Of a DNA stretch of 64,000 bases, positions 23,148 through 34,403 are shown piece by piece. Source of the stretch: Siphonodentalium dalli (lineage: Eukaryota; Mollusca; Scaphopoda; Gadilida; Siphonodentaliidae). The first letter of the stretch is position 1; every line of letters begins with the position of its first letter. The DNA lies in NCBI GenBank assembly GCA_032622095.1, contig CP136066.1, positions 132,217,917 through 132,281,916 on the forward strand. The letters run 5' to 3'. The notes below the pieces were generated by a model. The model was not told where the DNA came from and searched no databases. It worked only from the letters and a program-made list of their open reading frames with translations. The position numbers were made by a program, and so were the translations under genes.

Positions 23148-24299
23148 GTAAGTTTTTTCTGTCTGAAAATGGAAAGTGATGTACATGTACCTGCTACTAT
23201 GGATTTGTGGGGTTGTGCTGACATTCCAATTCATCTGGTATATTAAGTTTTAACAATATTGAACTGAATACATGTATATGGCAAAACATTATTCCTGAAC
23301 AAGAGGCAACACCGTAACATATTTCAATTTTGTCAATTCACAGTGTCCGCCTCAAGTGTCTCATTGGTTTTAGTTAAATACCACTAAAGTTGTTCAGTAT
23401 ACAAGAATATAACTAACCAATACATCCAGTCTAATTTACTACTTTTCCCCAAAATAAAAGGGAACAGTTTGACTACCTCACATTCAATCGACCTGTTGAT
23501 AGCTGAATACTTCATTCCAATTGATTCATTTATAGGGATATTCAGAGGATATGTTCAACACTGATTCTTGAATTTATTAGCTTATAAATATCCCTCCAAA
23601 TGAATCATCAGTGTTTCTCTGCCTGCATTCTGCTTAATATCCAAATATCATTAAAAATAAAGAACAGGTCATTCCAGTGTATTCTATTATACCAGCAACT
23701 GAATAGGAGAAACCTTTCAGTAATCAAGATTTAAAATTGCTAGCCAGAACAGTCTGTTTTAAACTGTTGTTGCTTCATCAATCAGCAGCACTCATACTGT
23801 ATCTCCAGCACCTTTATTCTTGAACAATTATGACACAAATTGTCTGAGCCATCCCACAGAATCAACATTTGTCAATATGTCTTTGTTAATTAGCCCCTTG
23901 CTGATCTTAAAGGTGGCCCTTCAATTAGTTAGTACTAAAATAATTTTCAAATTACAGCTTTGCCTTTCTCACTTTATCAATGGATTGATTTATTGATGGG
24001 GTTGGAGAAGCTATGTATTATTTCTGAGGCTGCCCATAATAGGCTATTTATCTTGGAATTGATTTGTCTATGGTCGAAATTTTACTATTGCAATCAACTC
24101 ACTGCATTCAGATTCCTTATAAGCAGGAATGTGTCAATTAAGAAGGCAGTTGATCATTAATGTGAGTTCCAAGTAGTGTTGGTAGCATGAAAGTAGCTCA
24201 ATAAATAACCGTGTACTAGTATGCACCTTCCCCACCAAATCATGAAAATGTATGTGATTTATCATACGGTATATGTGATATACATGTATGTGTACACTG

Positions 24300-25196
24300 C
24301 AGGGTTGGTGATTTTTTTGATTTTTTTAAATAAATCAAAAAAATCGATTTAATTGATTTAAATCAGATTTATTTGATTTAAATCGATTTTTTTGATTTTT
24401 TTCTTCTAATTGTTATGAAAATATGCAATTGTGCAATGTCTTTGATAAATGAAGGTTCTAAAAGGTGTTGCTTATTATATCCAAGGCTGGATTAATCAAA
24501 ATTCTGTTATTATTTATTATTTTTTGTATAACTACATGTATCGAGCACAAATATCATGGCAAAACAGATATAGCAACCATGGACTTCAATTGTGCATACA
24601 CTAGGTCCATGTGAGTTCCAATGTTGTGATATCTGGGTAAGTAGACCTGTACTTAAAGATTTACTAATAAATTTAGTAAATTTTGGCTGAGAACTGAATA
24701 TATTATCAATCACCTTTGCTCCTCCGTGACTTGAAGACATACATGTAATCACACCATATATCAAGTATGGACATTAGACAACTAGAGTAGTTTAGATGGC
24801 AGAGTATATGGTAGAATTACTTGGTTGGCATATACATATATGGCAATCAGAAAAGGAAATTTAATAGTGTAATGAGGAGTGCTGAATCTGATTGTAGTTA
24901 CAAATAAGCGGAACAAGCCGTTGGAGCAGTAATCACGGTACCATGCAGTATGCCTGTTTTGTATAGGGTTGACAATTACTGCACAATTTCATATCTATTA
25001 TCCAATTTTGTATATTGTTTAATCATAATCATGTTATAGTTTACAAAAAACCTTGTTAGATAATGTAAATTCTTGACATATGCAATCAATTCCAATTTTT
25101 TGATTTAAATCAATGATTTTTTTGAAAAAAATCATTGATTTAAATCTTGATTTAAATCAATGATTTAAATCGCTTGATTTAAATCAGCCAACCCTG
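24300..25196. mobile_element. hAT-type non-autonomous element, perfect 8-bp TSD
   Basis: The ends are CAGGGTTGGTGATTT and the complement of CAGGGTTGGCTGATTT. The 8-bp GTACACTG flanks it exactly (24292-24299 and 25197-25204). The CAGGG terminus plus 8-bp TSD is the hAT signature. Both subterminal regions (24310-24410, 25100-25190) are packed with GATTTAAATC-like palindromes, probably transposase-binding repeats. There is no coding capacity. Confidence 0.9.
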
Positions 25197-25204
25197 GTAC
25201 ACTG

Positions 25205-28020
25205 TACAGCTATGCTTTAATTTATCGACCCTCCTTAACAGGGATGACCACTGGTACTATCGAGTTCGTGTGATCAGCTGCGGAAAATTATACCGGGGTA
25301 CCTGTTCGTGGTTGGACCGCATTCTTCCCGAGATGTTTGTATGAATTATTTTTTTTAAGTTGGCATTTAGGCTCCGACGAAGTTACAAAATTTGATTCAA
25401 TTCAAAATCGTCGAACTGATTAGATTTGTTTCGAAATTCGTCTGGTGAGTCGTTTATATTTAGAATATTGATTACACCATTAGTTTTCTCATTTCATTTC
25501 ATGAAAATTAAGCAGAATTAAGCAAAAGTGTGTGTATTGGCGCAAAAGACTTCAGTTAATGCCCAAACACGTGGCAAACTTCACAAGTTAATGCAATAGA
25601 TTAACATAGTGTTATTGCGCTATCATCACGCTTGCGAAAAATACTTTCGGTCCGTTGCCACACAGTGCCCACATGCATGCTACATTTCCGATATAGTAAT
25701 ATTTCATACCTGATGAAATTACAGGAAATGATGATTGTACATGTAATTTATCAATGACTGGGAATGATAATTACAAATAAAATATTGAATGAGCCAATGA
25801 TTTTATTAGAAGCTTTTAAACTGATAGCATGAGTTTTCATATCACTGTTAAGACACATCTGTCAACAGTTATAATTTATTTGCTAAAATAAACTTAAAAG
25901 CTTCATCAAAAGTTTTAAATTGATGTATCAGAGTAGCTCATTCTGACCAACTTGTCAATGGACTGCATTGAAATAATAGTTCTCATTTTACTCTTAAATC
26001 TGGCACAAGGCTGTGTTTGCTACCCAACTCTCTTATTAAATGCAGATTGCTTGGCTTTGGCAATTTTCTATGGCAACCCTTTGCCGTGGCCCAGTTTGCT
26101 TTGAACAGCAAATGGTTTCGGCATTGCGGACTGCCATAGCCAATTATGAGGGCTTGCTACCGTAGAGGCAAAATGCCAATGTTACAACCCCCCCCCCCCC
26201 CCCCCCCCACATGCACATCTTTTTGTACACATACAGTGTACATGTAAACTGGTTTTGCCTGGATTTAACTAGAAAAATATCATTGGTGACATTTTTCTTT
26301 TGAACTAAAATGGTGACATTTTTCTTTTGAACTAGATTATCCCCATCTACCTTCAGGAATTTTTTTTTTGCCTTAACATCTAATGGTCACGCCTAAAAAA
26401 AATACTTTTGATCCACTGCCGGACTGAAAACAAAATAGGGTACTAGTACATGAAGGTAAAAAAAATATTTCAATATCTTCCAATTATTCCAGATTTTTCC
26501 CAACAATAAATACAGTGGATAAAGAAACAATAAACTCTTTCACCACAAACCATTTTGTCTTTATTTGGAGTAATCCAGTTGCAAGATTAAGTAGGGACAT
26601 TGTAACATGGAAAAATTGAAGTCATACACACGTTATGTTGTTTTTCCCATGTATACATGTATAGACGAAACAATTCAAGTTCCAAGTTTACCTTCAATTA
26701 CCATGACTGTTTTAATTAACTACATGACCCCATTTAAATTAAAGATTTTATACAGAAAATGATGCACAACTCTTCACAAGAGTAAGATTTTTTTTTTAGT
26801 TTTGTCATAACCGAAGGGGGCCGTCTGGTCGACGGCTTTCTGGCTGAAACCATGCAGGTAGTCTAAAAATGTGAATGCTGGACTGTTCTATATCTTTAGA
26901 ATACCTATTCCCATGTCAGGATTGAAGAGTGTGAACGGTAGGACAATTCCAATGTACGTAAATATGTTAAAAATACGCTGGATAAAACGTGTGTACTAGT
27001 AGCCTTTGTTGTTGGAAAAATTCTCTCGGTACTCTGTTATAACTAATTGACCAAAATTTTTGTCAGGATTTTAATAAGTGATGATTCTATTCAATTTGAA
27101 ATTCTAAAACTTTGTGATCGAAAATGGCACCAGAGGTTGCACGCTCACATGTTTCGAAATTTCTAGATCAAACTCACCGTCTTTCTCGAAGTTTGTATTA
27201 AGTTAATCTCATCGCTGTAAAAAAAACCTATAAACTATATATAATAAATATTCTCTATAATTGATTAAAAAAGTGTTTAGTTGAGATAAAACAAATTAGG
27301 TTTATAAATAGTATTCATCGTCAGTGACTGATAAAATATATAGGAATTTGACAGGAAAAATATCTCAGTTGCCCATGTGTTATATAATCCGATCTCTCTT
27401 GTTTGTGACATTACCTTATATAGCACGTTTAGGGCAAAAAAAACCAACAATAATACAAAGAACTTTTTCTTATATAAATTACCAATTTAATATCGACAGA
27501 TATGACAAATTATTTGCCATCGAAATTGTAAACGTCTCTGTTAAGTCTGTTTGTGACAGCATTTCTGCTCAGTGACTTTATGCAGCCTGTGTGTCGTAAG
27601 TGTTTTTGCTATAGTCGGATATTTTGATAGCCGTTGGCTGTGGTTTTGGGAAAAAAAAATTAATCTGGTGCGCGGCATTCACGGAAAAATAAACAGTGTA
27701 TCGTGGTCATGAGAAAGATTAATGCTGTGTATGATGGTCACTAAAAAATTAATGCTGCGGAAATTTACTTATTTAAACAAAATTACCGTGGTAAGATTAC
27801 CGGCCATTTCTGCATGTCAACTGCTAGCATTCGTGGTGATGCCACTTAACTGGCGGTGTGACTGCGGTAATTACTGGCCTATAACATTGTTAAAGGGATC
27901 ACTTAATTAGAGCATAGCTGTATACTAGTTTGAACAAATTGTGAAGGAATTTAACATAAAAGTGTTGGAAGAAATCATCCTATTCATAGTGTTGAATTCA
28001 TTTTAAAAAATGCCATGTTT
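25205..28020. other. Intron sequence, little recognised
   Basis: Apart from the C run and the 31-bp duplication, I see only a TGCCA/TTGGCA-rich stretch at 26040-26165 and short A/T runs. Confidence 0.4.
26188..26334. repeat. C21 tract and a 31-bp tandem duplication
   Basis: C run at 26188-26208. Further on, GGTGACATTTTTCTTTTGAA plus CTA is repeated twice with a spacing of about 31 bp (26285-26334). Confidence 0.7.
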
Positions 28021-28552
28021 AGCTCAACTTGACGAGGTCAAGCTTGAGCTATTGTTATGTGTTGGTTGTCCATCCATCCATCCGTCAACAATTCCTATTA
28101 GCATACCCTACAGGTCACATCTCTCATTCGATAGTCAAAAAACTTCATATAGATTTTGGGGTGGGAGATGGGAGCCATAAAATATTTCCGTATTTCATTG
28201 AAAAACATGGCTGCCAATTGCCATCTTGGATTTTAATCTTTATATGACTAAATTCTTCTGTGCACCCAAGAGGCCAACTCCCTCATCTGATCATCACCAA
28301 ACTTCATATGGATCTTCGGTGTGTCCTCTAGATGGGAGCCATCTCGGATTTGACTCTATTAGTATTATTGCATTCTTTGGTTCTCCCTACAGCCAAACTT
28401 TTTCATCTGGTTAATCCCATCTGTTTATGCATCTTCATGGTAACCTCTAGTTACTTAAGCACAATAACTGTCCGAGTTCCCTATTGCTCTATGGATTGTA
28501 ATATTTGGCATGATCCAATTTCCAAGTTGAGCTATAGTGTCATTGACATTTC
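28021..28552. mobile_element. Family C, copy 3
   Basis: It starts AGCTCAACTTGACGAGGTC with AAGCTTGAGCT, then CCATCCATCCATCCGTCAAC and CATGGCTGCCAATTGCCATC. It ends AGTTGAGCTATAG, GTGTCATTGACA and TTTCATT. Both termini are present, about 530 bp. Lies in the E-protein intron. Confidence 0.7.
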
Positions 28553-28775
28553 ATTATCTCAGCCATGTTGAAATTTGGTATAGATGTTTGGCTTTCAAAA
28601 GAGGGTTCATTTATGTTGTGAACATTTTCCATTCAAGTGTTTTCCCTCTTTGGTTATCTGAAAATGTTGAATTTTTGTCCGTCCGCTCATATATCTTTAA
28701 ATTTGGTTTCGGTCAGGCTCATGTTTCAATTGGCACTATTTGGGGTATGCTAGCATCCGAGGTGTAACTTCTTAT
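28553..28775. repeat. 3' part of a further tandem-core repeat
   Basis: TTTCAAAAGAGGGTTCATTT and CTGAAAATGTTG blocks recur at 30725-30815. It ends GGGGTATGCTAGCATCCGAG and CTTCTTATT, a decayed form of the family B 3' end at 37544 and 55526. Confidence 0.5.
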
Positions 28776-29965
28776 TATACCCCCTTTAAAAAAAAAAGGG
28801 GGGTATACTGTTTTGCACCTGTCCGTCCGTGCTTCCGTCCGATGTCTGTTCGTGTCATAACTTGAACAGTAGTGCTCGGATCTCAATGAAATTAGGTATG
28901 GATGTTCACTATTATGAGGACATTAAATAGAGGGTTCCATCGTTTTGTTTGGATTTTCCATTCTAGAGTTATTCATCTTTGTTTATCTGGAAATAGTGGC
29001 TTTTTGGTCCGTCTGGTGTCGGTTCATGTCGTAACTTCAACCGTTGTGCTTGGATCTCAACCAAATTTGGTGTGGATGTTCACAACTATGAGGACATTAA
29101 ATAGAGGGTTCCATCGTTTTGTTCGGATTTTCCATTCTAGAGTTATTCATCTTTGTTTATCTTGAAATGTTGGGTTTTTGGTCCATCTGGTGTCTGTTCA
29201 TGTCATAACATGAACAGTCGTGCTCGGATCTCAATGAAATTTTGTATGGATGTTCACTACTATGAGGGGATTCAATAGAGGGTTCCGTCGTTTTGTTCGG
29301 ATTTTCCTTTCTAGAGTTATACACCTTTGTTCATCTGGAAATGTTGGCTTTTTGGTTCGTCTGGTGTCTGTTCATGTCGTAACTTCGACAGTTGTACTGG
29401 GATCTCAATGGGATTTGGTATGGATGTTCACTACTATGAGGACATTAAAAAGAGGGTTCCATCGTTTTGTTCCGCTTTTCCATTCTAGAGTTGTTCATCT
29501 GGAAATGTTGGCTTTTTGGTCCGTCTGGTGTCTGTTCATGTCGTAACTTCAACAGTTGTGCTCGGATCTCAATGGAATTTGGTATAGATGTTCACTGCTA
29601 TGAGGACATTCAATAGGGGGTTCCATTGTTCTGTTCTGCTTTTCCATTCTATTGTAATTCATCTTTGTTTATCTGGAAATGTTGGTTGTTTGATCCATCC
29701 GATGTCTGTTCAGCTCATAACTTGAACAGTAATGCTCGGATCTCAATGAAATTTTGTATGGATGTTCACCACCATGAGGACATTTAATGGCACATTCAAA
29801 TGTTTGTTTTGGTTTTTTGTTCTATAGTTATTCATCTTTGTTTATATGAAAATGCTGATTTCTGGGTCCATATGTCTGAGTATAGCCATCATAAGTTATA
29901 GATGTGCCCACACTAGGCGGTATGCCACGAGGGGGTATGCACCGGACGACAGTCCATCTCTTGTT
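28776..29965. mobile_element. Family H mobile repeat with 174-bp tandem core, copy 1
   Basis: It starts with the palindrome TATACCCCC...GGGGGGTATA, then TGTCCGTCCGTGC. Six core units follow, their GATGTTCAC words at 28901, 29075, 29249, 29423, 29587 and 29761: spacing 174 bp, once 164. It ends GGTATGCACC, the hairpin GGACGACAGTCC, and CTCTTGTT. Because 174 is a multiple of three, open frames repeat with a 58-codon period; nothing suggests that they are translated. Confidence 0.75.
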
Positions 29966-30295
29966 TGTTTTGAAATTGGCAACATAGAAAAAATGCACAC
30001 TGAGAATGGACATATATACAGTACATGTACCGGTAGTTTATACAGAGAACCAGATTTTTCACCAAACTGCTTTCAAGATACACGGTGTGAACCTTAGTAT
30101 GAATTGTAAGGAGCAGATTTGTGAGGAATACCTCTACTTTTACTGCAAAAATATAGCCCACAAAGTGACAATTTGAAACCTTTTCCCTTGTTTATCACCC
30201 TGGTAACCTCACACCATCCGCACCATGCAACTGCTATACCATAGTGTTTGTGCAAAAAAATAAATAAAAAAAAATAAAGTGAATTTCAAATTAAT

Positions 30296-30961
30296 TATAC
30301 CCCCATTCCAAAAGATTGGGGGTGGGGATATACTGGATTACATACGTCCGTCTGTCTGCATAAGCCTAATTATAACCTAAACTAAGCCCAGACATATTTA
30401 CATATACTAGTACATATTAATCTGGTGAATGCTCTAGGATTGTGAATGAAGGGCTTAAAAAAATACAATCTGCTGACTGCTTCACATGCGCCAACCTTGA
30501 GCCACATCATACATTGGCTCTTGATTTGCAGCCACGCAAGTAGCATTCGTGAGAACCCTTTTTGAAGCCATGTAAAAACAAGTAGTCACATAGGTTTCTA
30601 GCCACTTAATTGTATACACACAAGTAGCAGTTTGTTAGTCCGTCTGTCCTTTGTCCGCTCACTCGTATTTCTCAACCAAGGGTGATCGGATCTCAATGAA
30701 ATTTGGCATGCCGGTTTGTCATCGAGGGCTTTCAAAAGTGGGTTCATTGATGTTGTTCACATTTTCCGTTCCAAGAGTTATCCCTCTTTCTTTATCTGAA
30801 AATGTTGGATTTACGTCCATCATTTGTTAGAATTGTCAATTAATTTGTTTTCACAATTTTGTTTCCGACCTGCCCATACTTCAATTTTCACCTTGTGGGG
30901 GGGGGGGGGGGGGGGGGGGGGGGGTGTGTGTATCCCAGCACCCATTGTGCAACCTCTTGTT
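30296..30961. mobile_element. Family H, copy 2, mosaic, with G28 tract
   Basis: It starts TATACCCCCATTCC...TGGGGATATA and contains a foreign-looking AGCCAC.T-rich piece (30520-30640). GTTAGTCCGTCTGTCC and core blocks follow, then a 28-G run (30897-30924). It closes with hairpin GCACCCATTGTGC and CTCTTGTT, just upstream of the E-protein exon at 31106. Confidence 0.5.
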
Positions 30962-31105
30962 TGTCCAATATTTTCACATTCTTCAATAGGGACGAGGATG
31001 GACTGGTATATCATCAATTAGAATCTTTTATGAATTTCTCTTGTGCTGTGACCAACATATATATGTAAAACTTGTGATTTCATGTAAAAATGATTCTCTT
31101 TACAG

Positions 31106-31205
31106 ATGTTTTCTCCTCCAGGGAGTAACCCAGGAAAAAATACCAGTGCTGCACCAACTACCACAACAAATCTAGAAATGTATTCTCGTTCTCACTATAA
31201 ACCTG
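31106..31205 (+). CDS. TCF3/4/12-like (daughterless): E-protein next coding exon (MFSPP...)
   Basis: This 100-nt exon lies between a TTTACAG acceptor and a CCTG|GTAAGT donor and enters in phase 0, compatible with the exon at 23091-23147. It begins MFSPPGSNPGKN and continues with Ser/Thr/Pro-rich sequence to HYKP, leaving in phase 1 (first base of a Gly codon). In E-proteins the LDFSA of AD1 is followed directly by MFSPPV.SGKN, so the joined product matches the family across the splice. The segment after it in vertebrates is a Ser/Gly-rich linker leading to later exons. Phase 1 requires the next exon to start with two bases of the split codon. I could not find one with a convincing match before 64000, so the next intron probably extends past the window. 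Confidence 0.9.
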
Positions 31206-31365
31206 GTAAGTGCATTCATTTTAATACAAAGTTGAGCTACACATATTCTCAAAATAAGTGTCCATCTTGACCGCTTTGGAACCGCCGTGAGATCCCGTTG
31301 AAAAATGACCATCAACGCGGTCATAACAGTACTCCAACAGAGTTATAATTTTTCTCAACACTTTT

Positions 31366-31600
31366 ATAAACATAGTGTCCATGTCCGGATTGACCACTCG
31401 TCGTTCACCTGTCCGTCTGTCTGTCCGTAGACACTTTACGCATGGTGCGATAACTCAAATATTTTATATCTGATCGGAACCAAATTTTGTATATGAATTT
31501 CTTAACACAAAAGAGATCGAGTTCGAATATGGGTTTGATCAGACTATTTTTATGGCCCTTTTTCGAAAAAATATTCACTCTTAAAAAAAAATTCCTTTGC
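31366..31600. mobile_element. Family A fragment
   Basis: ACATAGTGTCCATGTCCGG, GACCACTCGTCGTTC, a GTCTGTCTGTCCGTAGACAC block, then GATCGGAACCAAATTTTGTA. These match the first part of the elements at 44777 and 53581. The 5' palindrome and 3' end are lost. Confidence 0.65.
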
Positions 31601-34354
31601 TCAATTTAAAAAAAAAAAAAATAGATAAAAAAAATATAAAATAATTTTTTTTAAATTAATAAATTTTTTAAAACTAACACCATTATAACTCTGCCAAGGG
31701 TACCCTGAGTCACCACACCAAATTTGGTTTAAATCGGTCCAAAATCTTGTGTTATGTACTGGTAAATTTGTTTGGAGTGACATTAAATCCAATTCACCAA
31801 TTCCATCCCATGTAGTGTGGTCGTGGGAGAGTTGAACCCGGAAGAAATTGGATACAAGCTGATTTTGGTGTCATTCGATGCGGAAAAACACCAGGAACAA
31901 CATATCCAAAATCCGCAAAAATCCACGCATGGGAAAATTCAGGATCCATAATGCCTCTTGTTATCGGAAAATACTGAATTCTGCGGCAGGTGCTCCAATT
32001 AATACCAAATTTGTAATAAATTGAAATATACACAAACAATGCTTAGTGAATAGTCGTAAACCATTTCAGTAGAATGTTTTTCCCAAAATGGCCGCCAAAA
32101 TGGACAAAATCAAATGAAATTTACATTTTGTGCAAAATTGAATTTCTAGTCCTATATGAGTGAACAAACGCTCAAATTATGCGAGGAAGAATGACTGCAG
32201 AGTATAAGAGAATATTTTGGTTAGAGATGTACGAATTCCCTCTAATGTGTCTCACAAAAGAGCAAACGAAATCAGGGTCTTATGAAACGGTTAAATATTG
32301 GACTTTTGGGTGCCCATAAACGGAAAAATGACGCAGTTTTATCTGTACTGCTAATCTTGAATCGTGTGATATATGTGTAATTAAACAGCTAAACGGGATA
32401 TCGTATGGATGTATTGACTATGCGGCCTTTCTCTAGAAGCAGAAATATGTGTACTCAAAGCAGTCTCAAGAATGTGACAGATCACCATTTATTTTGATAT
32501 CTACGGCATAAAACCTTTAAAAATTAACTGCTATAAAACGGTATGAATTATGTTCATATTGTACTGGGTAAAATCCTGTTGTCTGTGTCTCAAAATAGTA
32601 GTTTATAGTTGCCTCAGATCAAGTGATAAAACACGAATATTTCCTTTTTATCACAAGAATGCACGATGGTATACCATGAACAAAATTTATAAAAACACAA
32701 CTTTAGGAGTACCATAGACTGTCTTCAATAAATTCCAAACTTGACCAAAATTGCCTACATACTCTGCGAAACTTACTACGTTCTCTTCAACCACGTTTAC
32801 CCATTCTCCCTAATGTTACACATGTCTGCTGCACACAGAACCACAACTAACAATATTGTGTGAATTTTCTACATTGAAATTGTCATCTTAAACACTGATC
32901 ACCTGATATTTAGCACGATTACGTGGGTGGTAATGGTAAGATATTTTCAAACAAAAATATACTGAAAACTTATAGTGTGCATTACGTGGTAGCTTATTCC
33001 AGTTGTAAAGTGGCGACTGAAGTTATTTGAACAAAATTTGTGCAAATAAAAATTTCAAGATGAGCCTTTCTCATCTGAGAACCATCAGCTATGTCCCTGT
33101 TTAGAATTACTTGTCTTAAGTGATTTTGACAGTTACTGACTGTTGTAGTCTTCAGAGTCCCTGTCTTCTCAGTCTTTACAGTCAGGTGAGCGACCACACA
33201 GTCATGGACTGTCTTGTTCATTTGAATTCCCATTTTTTGTGTGACTGAACTAGTACTTGTCCCTTTTTTCCAACAGATGGAAGAGTTGTATTGTGTATTG
33301 TGGACATATGGTATTGAAAGTTTTCACCCCACCTTCTTTCAGATTTTTTGAAATTACATGCATTTACTTATTACTCCTTTTATTATTGTCTGCTGGTATC
33401 TTTGGTTTGGTTTTCTTTAACCAGAAACTGCTTCACAGATTTGAGGCTTGTGTAAATAAATTGCTCACTCACTAGAGAAATTGAGCTGTTGCATTTCCTG
33501 TGCGGACTAATGTATAATTCTCCATTTCATCTCTAAGCCATTCCATTACCCAGTGATTTCCCCCAAACCTCTGCCAAGATAAACAGTTATCAATTTATCA
33601 CAGTGAAAAAGTACTTGTGATATGTTTATTGTTTATTTTTGGCAGGGTTATCCTGGAATTCTGCCCAATAAAGTTTTCAACAATTGTAAGAAACTATACA
33701 TGGTTCAGATGCCTTGTCTATTAAAGTGTTACTCATTAGTCACATATTTAGTGACAATAATTATAACTTCTCGGTGGTTTGGAAGATTGCATGTGGGGCG
33801 TACCTACCGGTACACTTATTTGAGTTTTGCATGGAGACATTGCATAAATAATTGACAGTGAGATAAACATGGATGCTATAATGGGTGGTTGAACAATTTT
33901 GTCAACATGAAAAGAAACAATTATAATGTACTCTATTTTTTCTTGAAGGTGGGTTTACTTATTCTTTAGTTGTGATAAGGAAATCAATATTAATTTTTTT
34001 TAACACCAGCTGTTTTGAGATTGTTTTTCCTTGCTAAAATGGGATTATGTGCTAAAATGGATCTCAAATTCGTCTAAATTCTATACAAAAAGTTTGTATA
34101 GAATTGCGATTCATTAGAGATCCTCTATATATATTACATGAATGCTATTTTGTATTTAATAATAAAGTTATTTGTGAGAATAAACAAAAATATTGGTGAA
34201 GCCATCTTCACGTTTTCGGCTGTTGTAAGAGACTCTTCTTGTTGACTGTTCTGCAAGGTTGCAAGTGCAAACTACATGGAATCCAACAACTTGATATTGG
34301 GGTGAATATTTGAAAAGTGTACAATTTGTTGTTGCGACCATTGGTCCTATAATT
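31601..34354. other. Presumed intron, little recognised
   Basis: A/T runs at 31590-31680 and the orphan family G end at 33035. No exon in the phase required by the exon at 31106 was found. Confidence 0.4.
33035..33219. repeat. Family G 3' end module, orphan copy
   Basis: Matches 22600-22782 and ends ACAGTCATGGACTGT plus CTTGTT. No matching 5' start was found nearby. Confidence 0.65.
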
Positions 34355-34403
34355 GTCCCCCGAAAAAAATATTATATTAAAATAGGCGGTGTCCGTCCAT
34401 GTG

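Larger units (their letters stand above)
23148..31105 (+). other. Intron of the E-protein gene
   Basis: The 7,958-bp intron has a GTAAGT donor and a TTTACAG acceptor. It contains a hAT-type element (24300-25196), a poly-C tract, two tandem-core mobile repeats (28021-28552 and 28776-29965) and a further repeat ending beside a 28-G tract near 30925. No other gene is visible inside it on either strand. Confidence 0.85.

Noticed and set aside
28902-29546. Repeated plus-strand frames with a 58-residue period
   Set aside because: They are explained by the 174-bp tandem core of a mobile repeat; stops break the series and there is no gene context.
33650-33689. Possible 40-nt exon (GGTTATCCTGG... between GGCAG and GTAAGA)
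   Set aside because: In the phase required after the exon ending at 31205 it hits a stop; no E-protein similarity.
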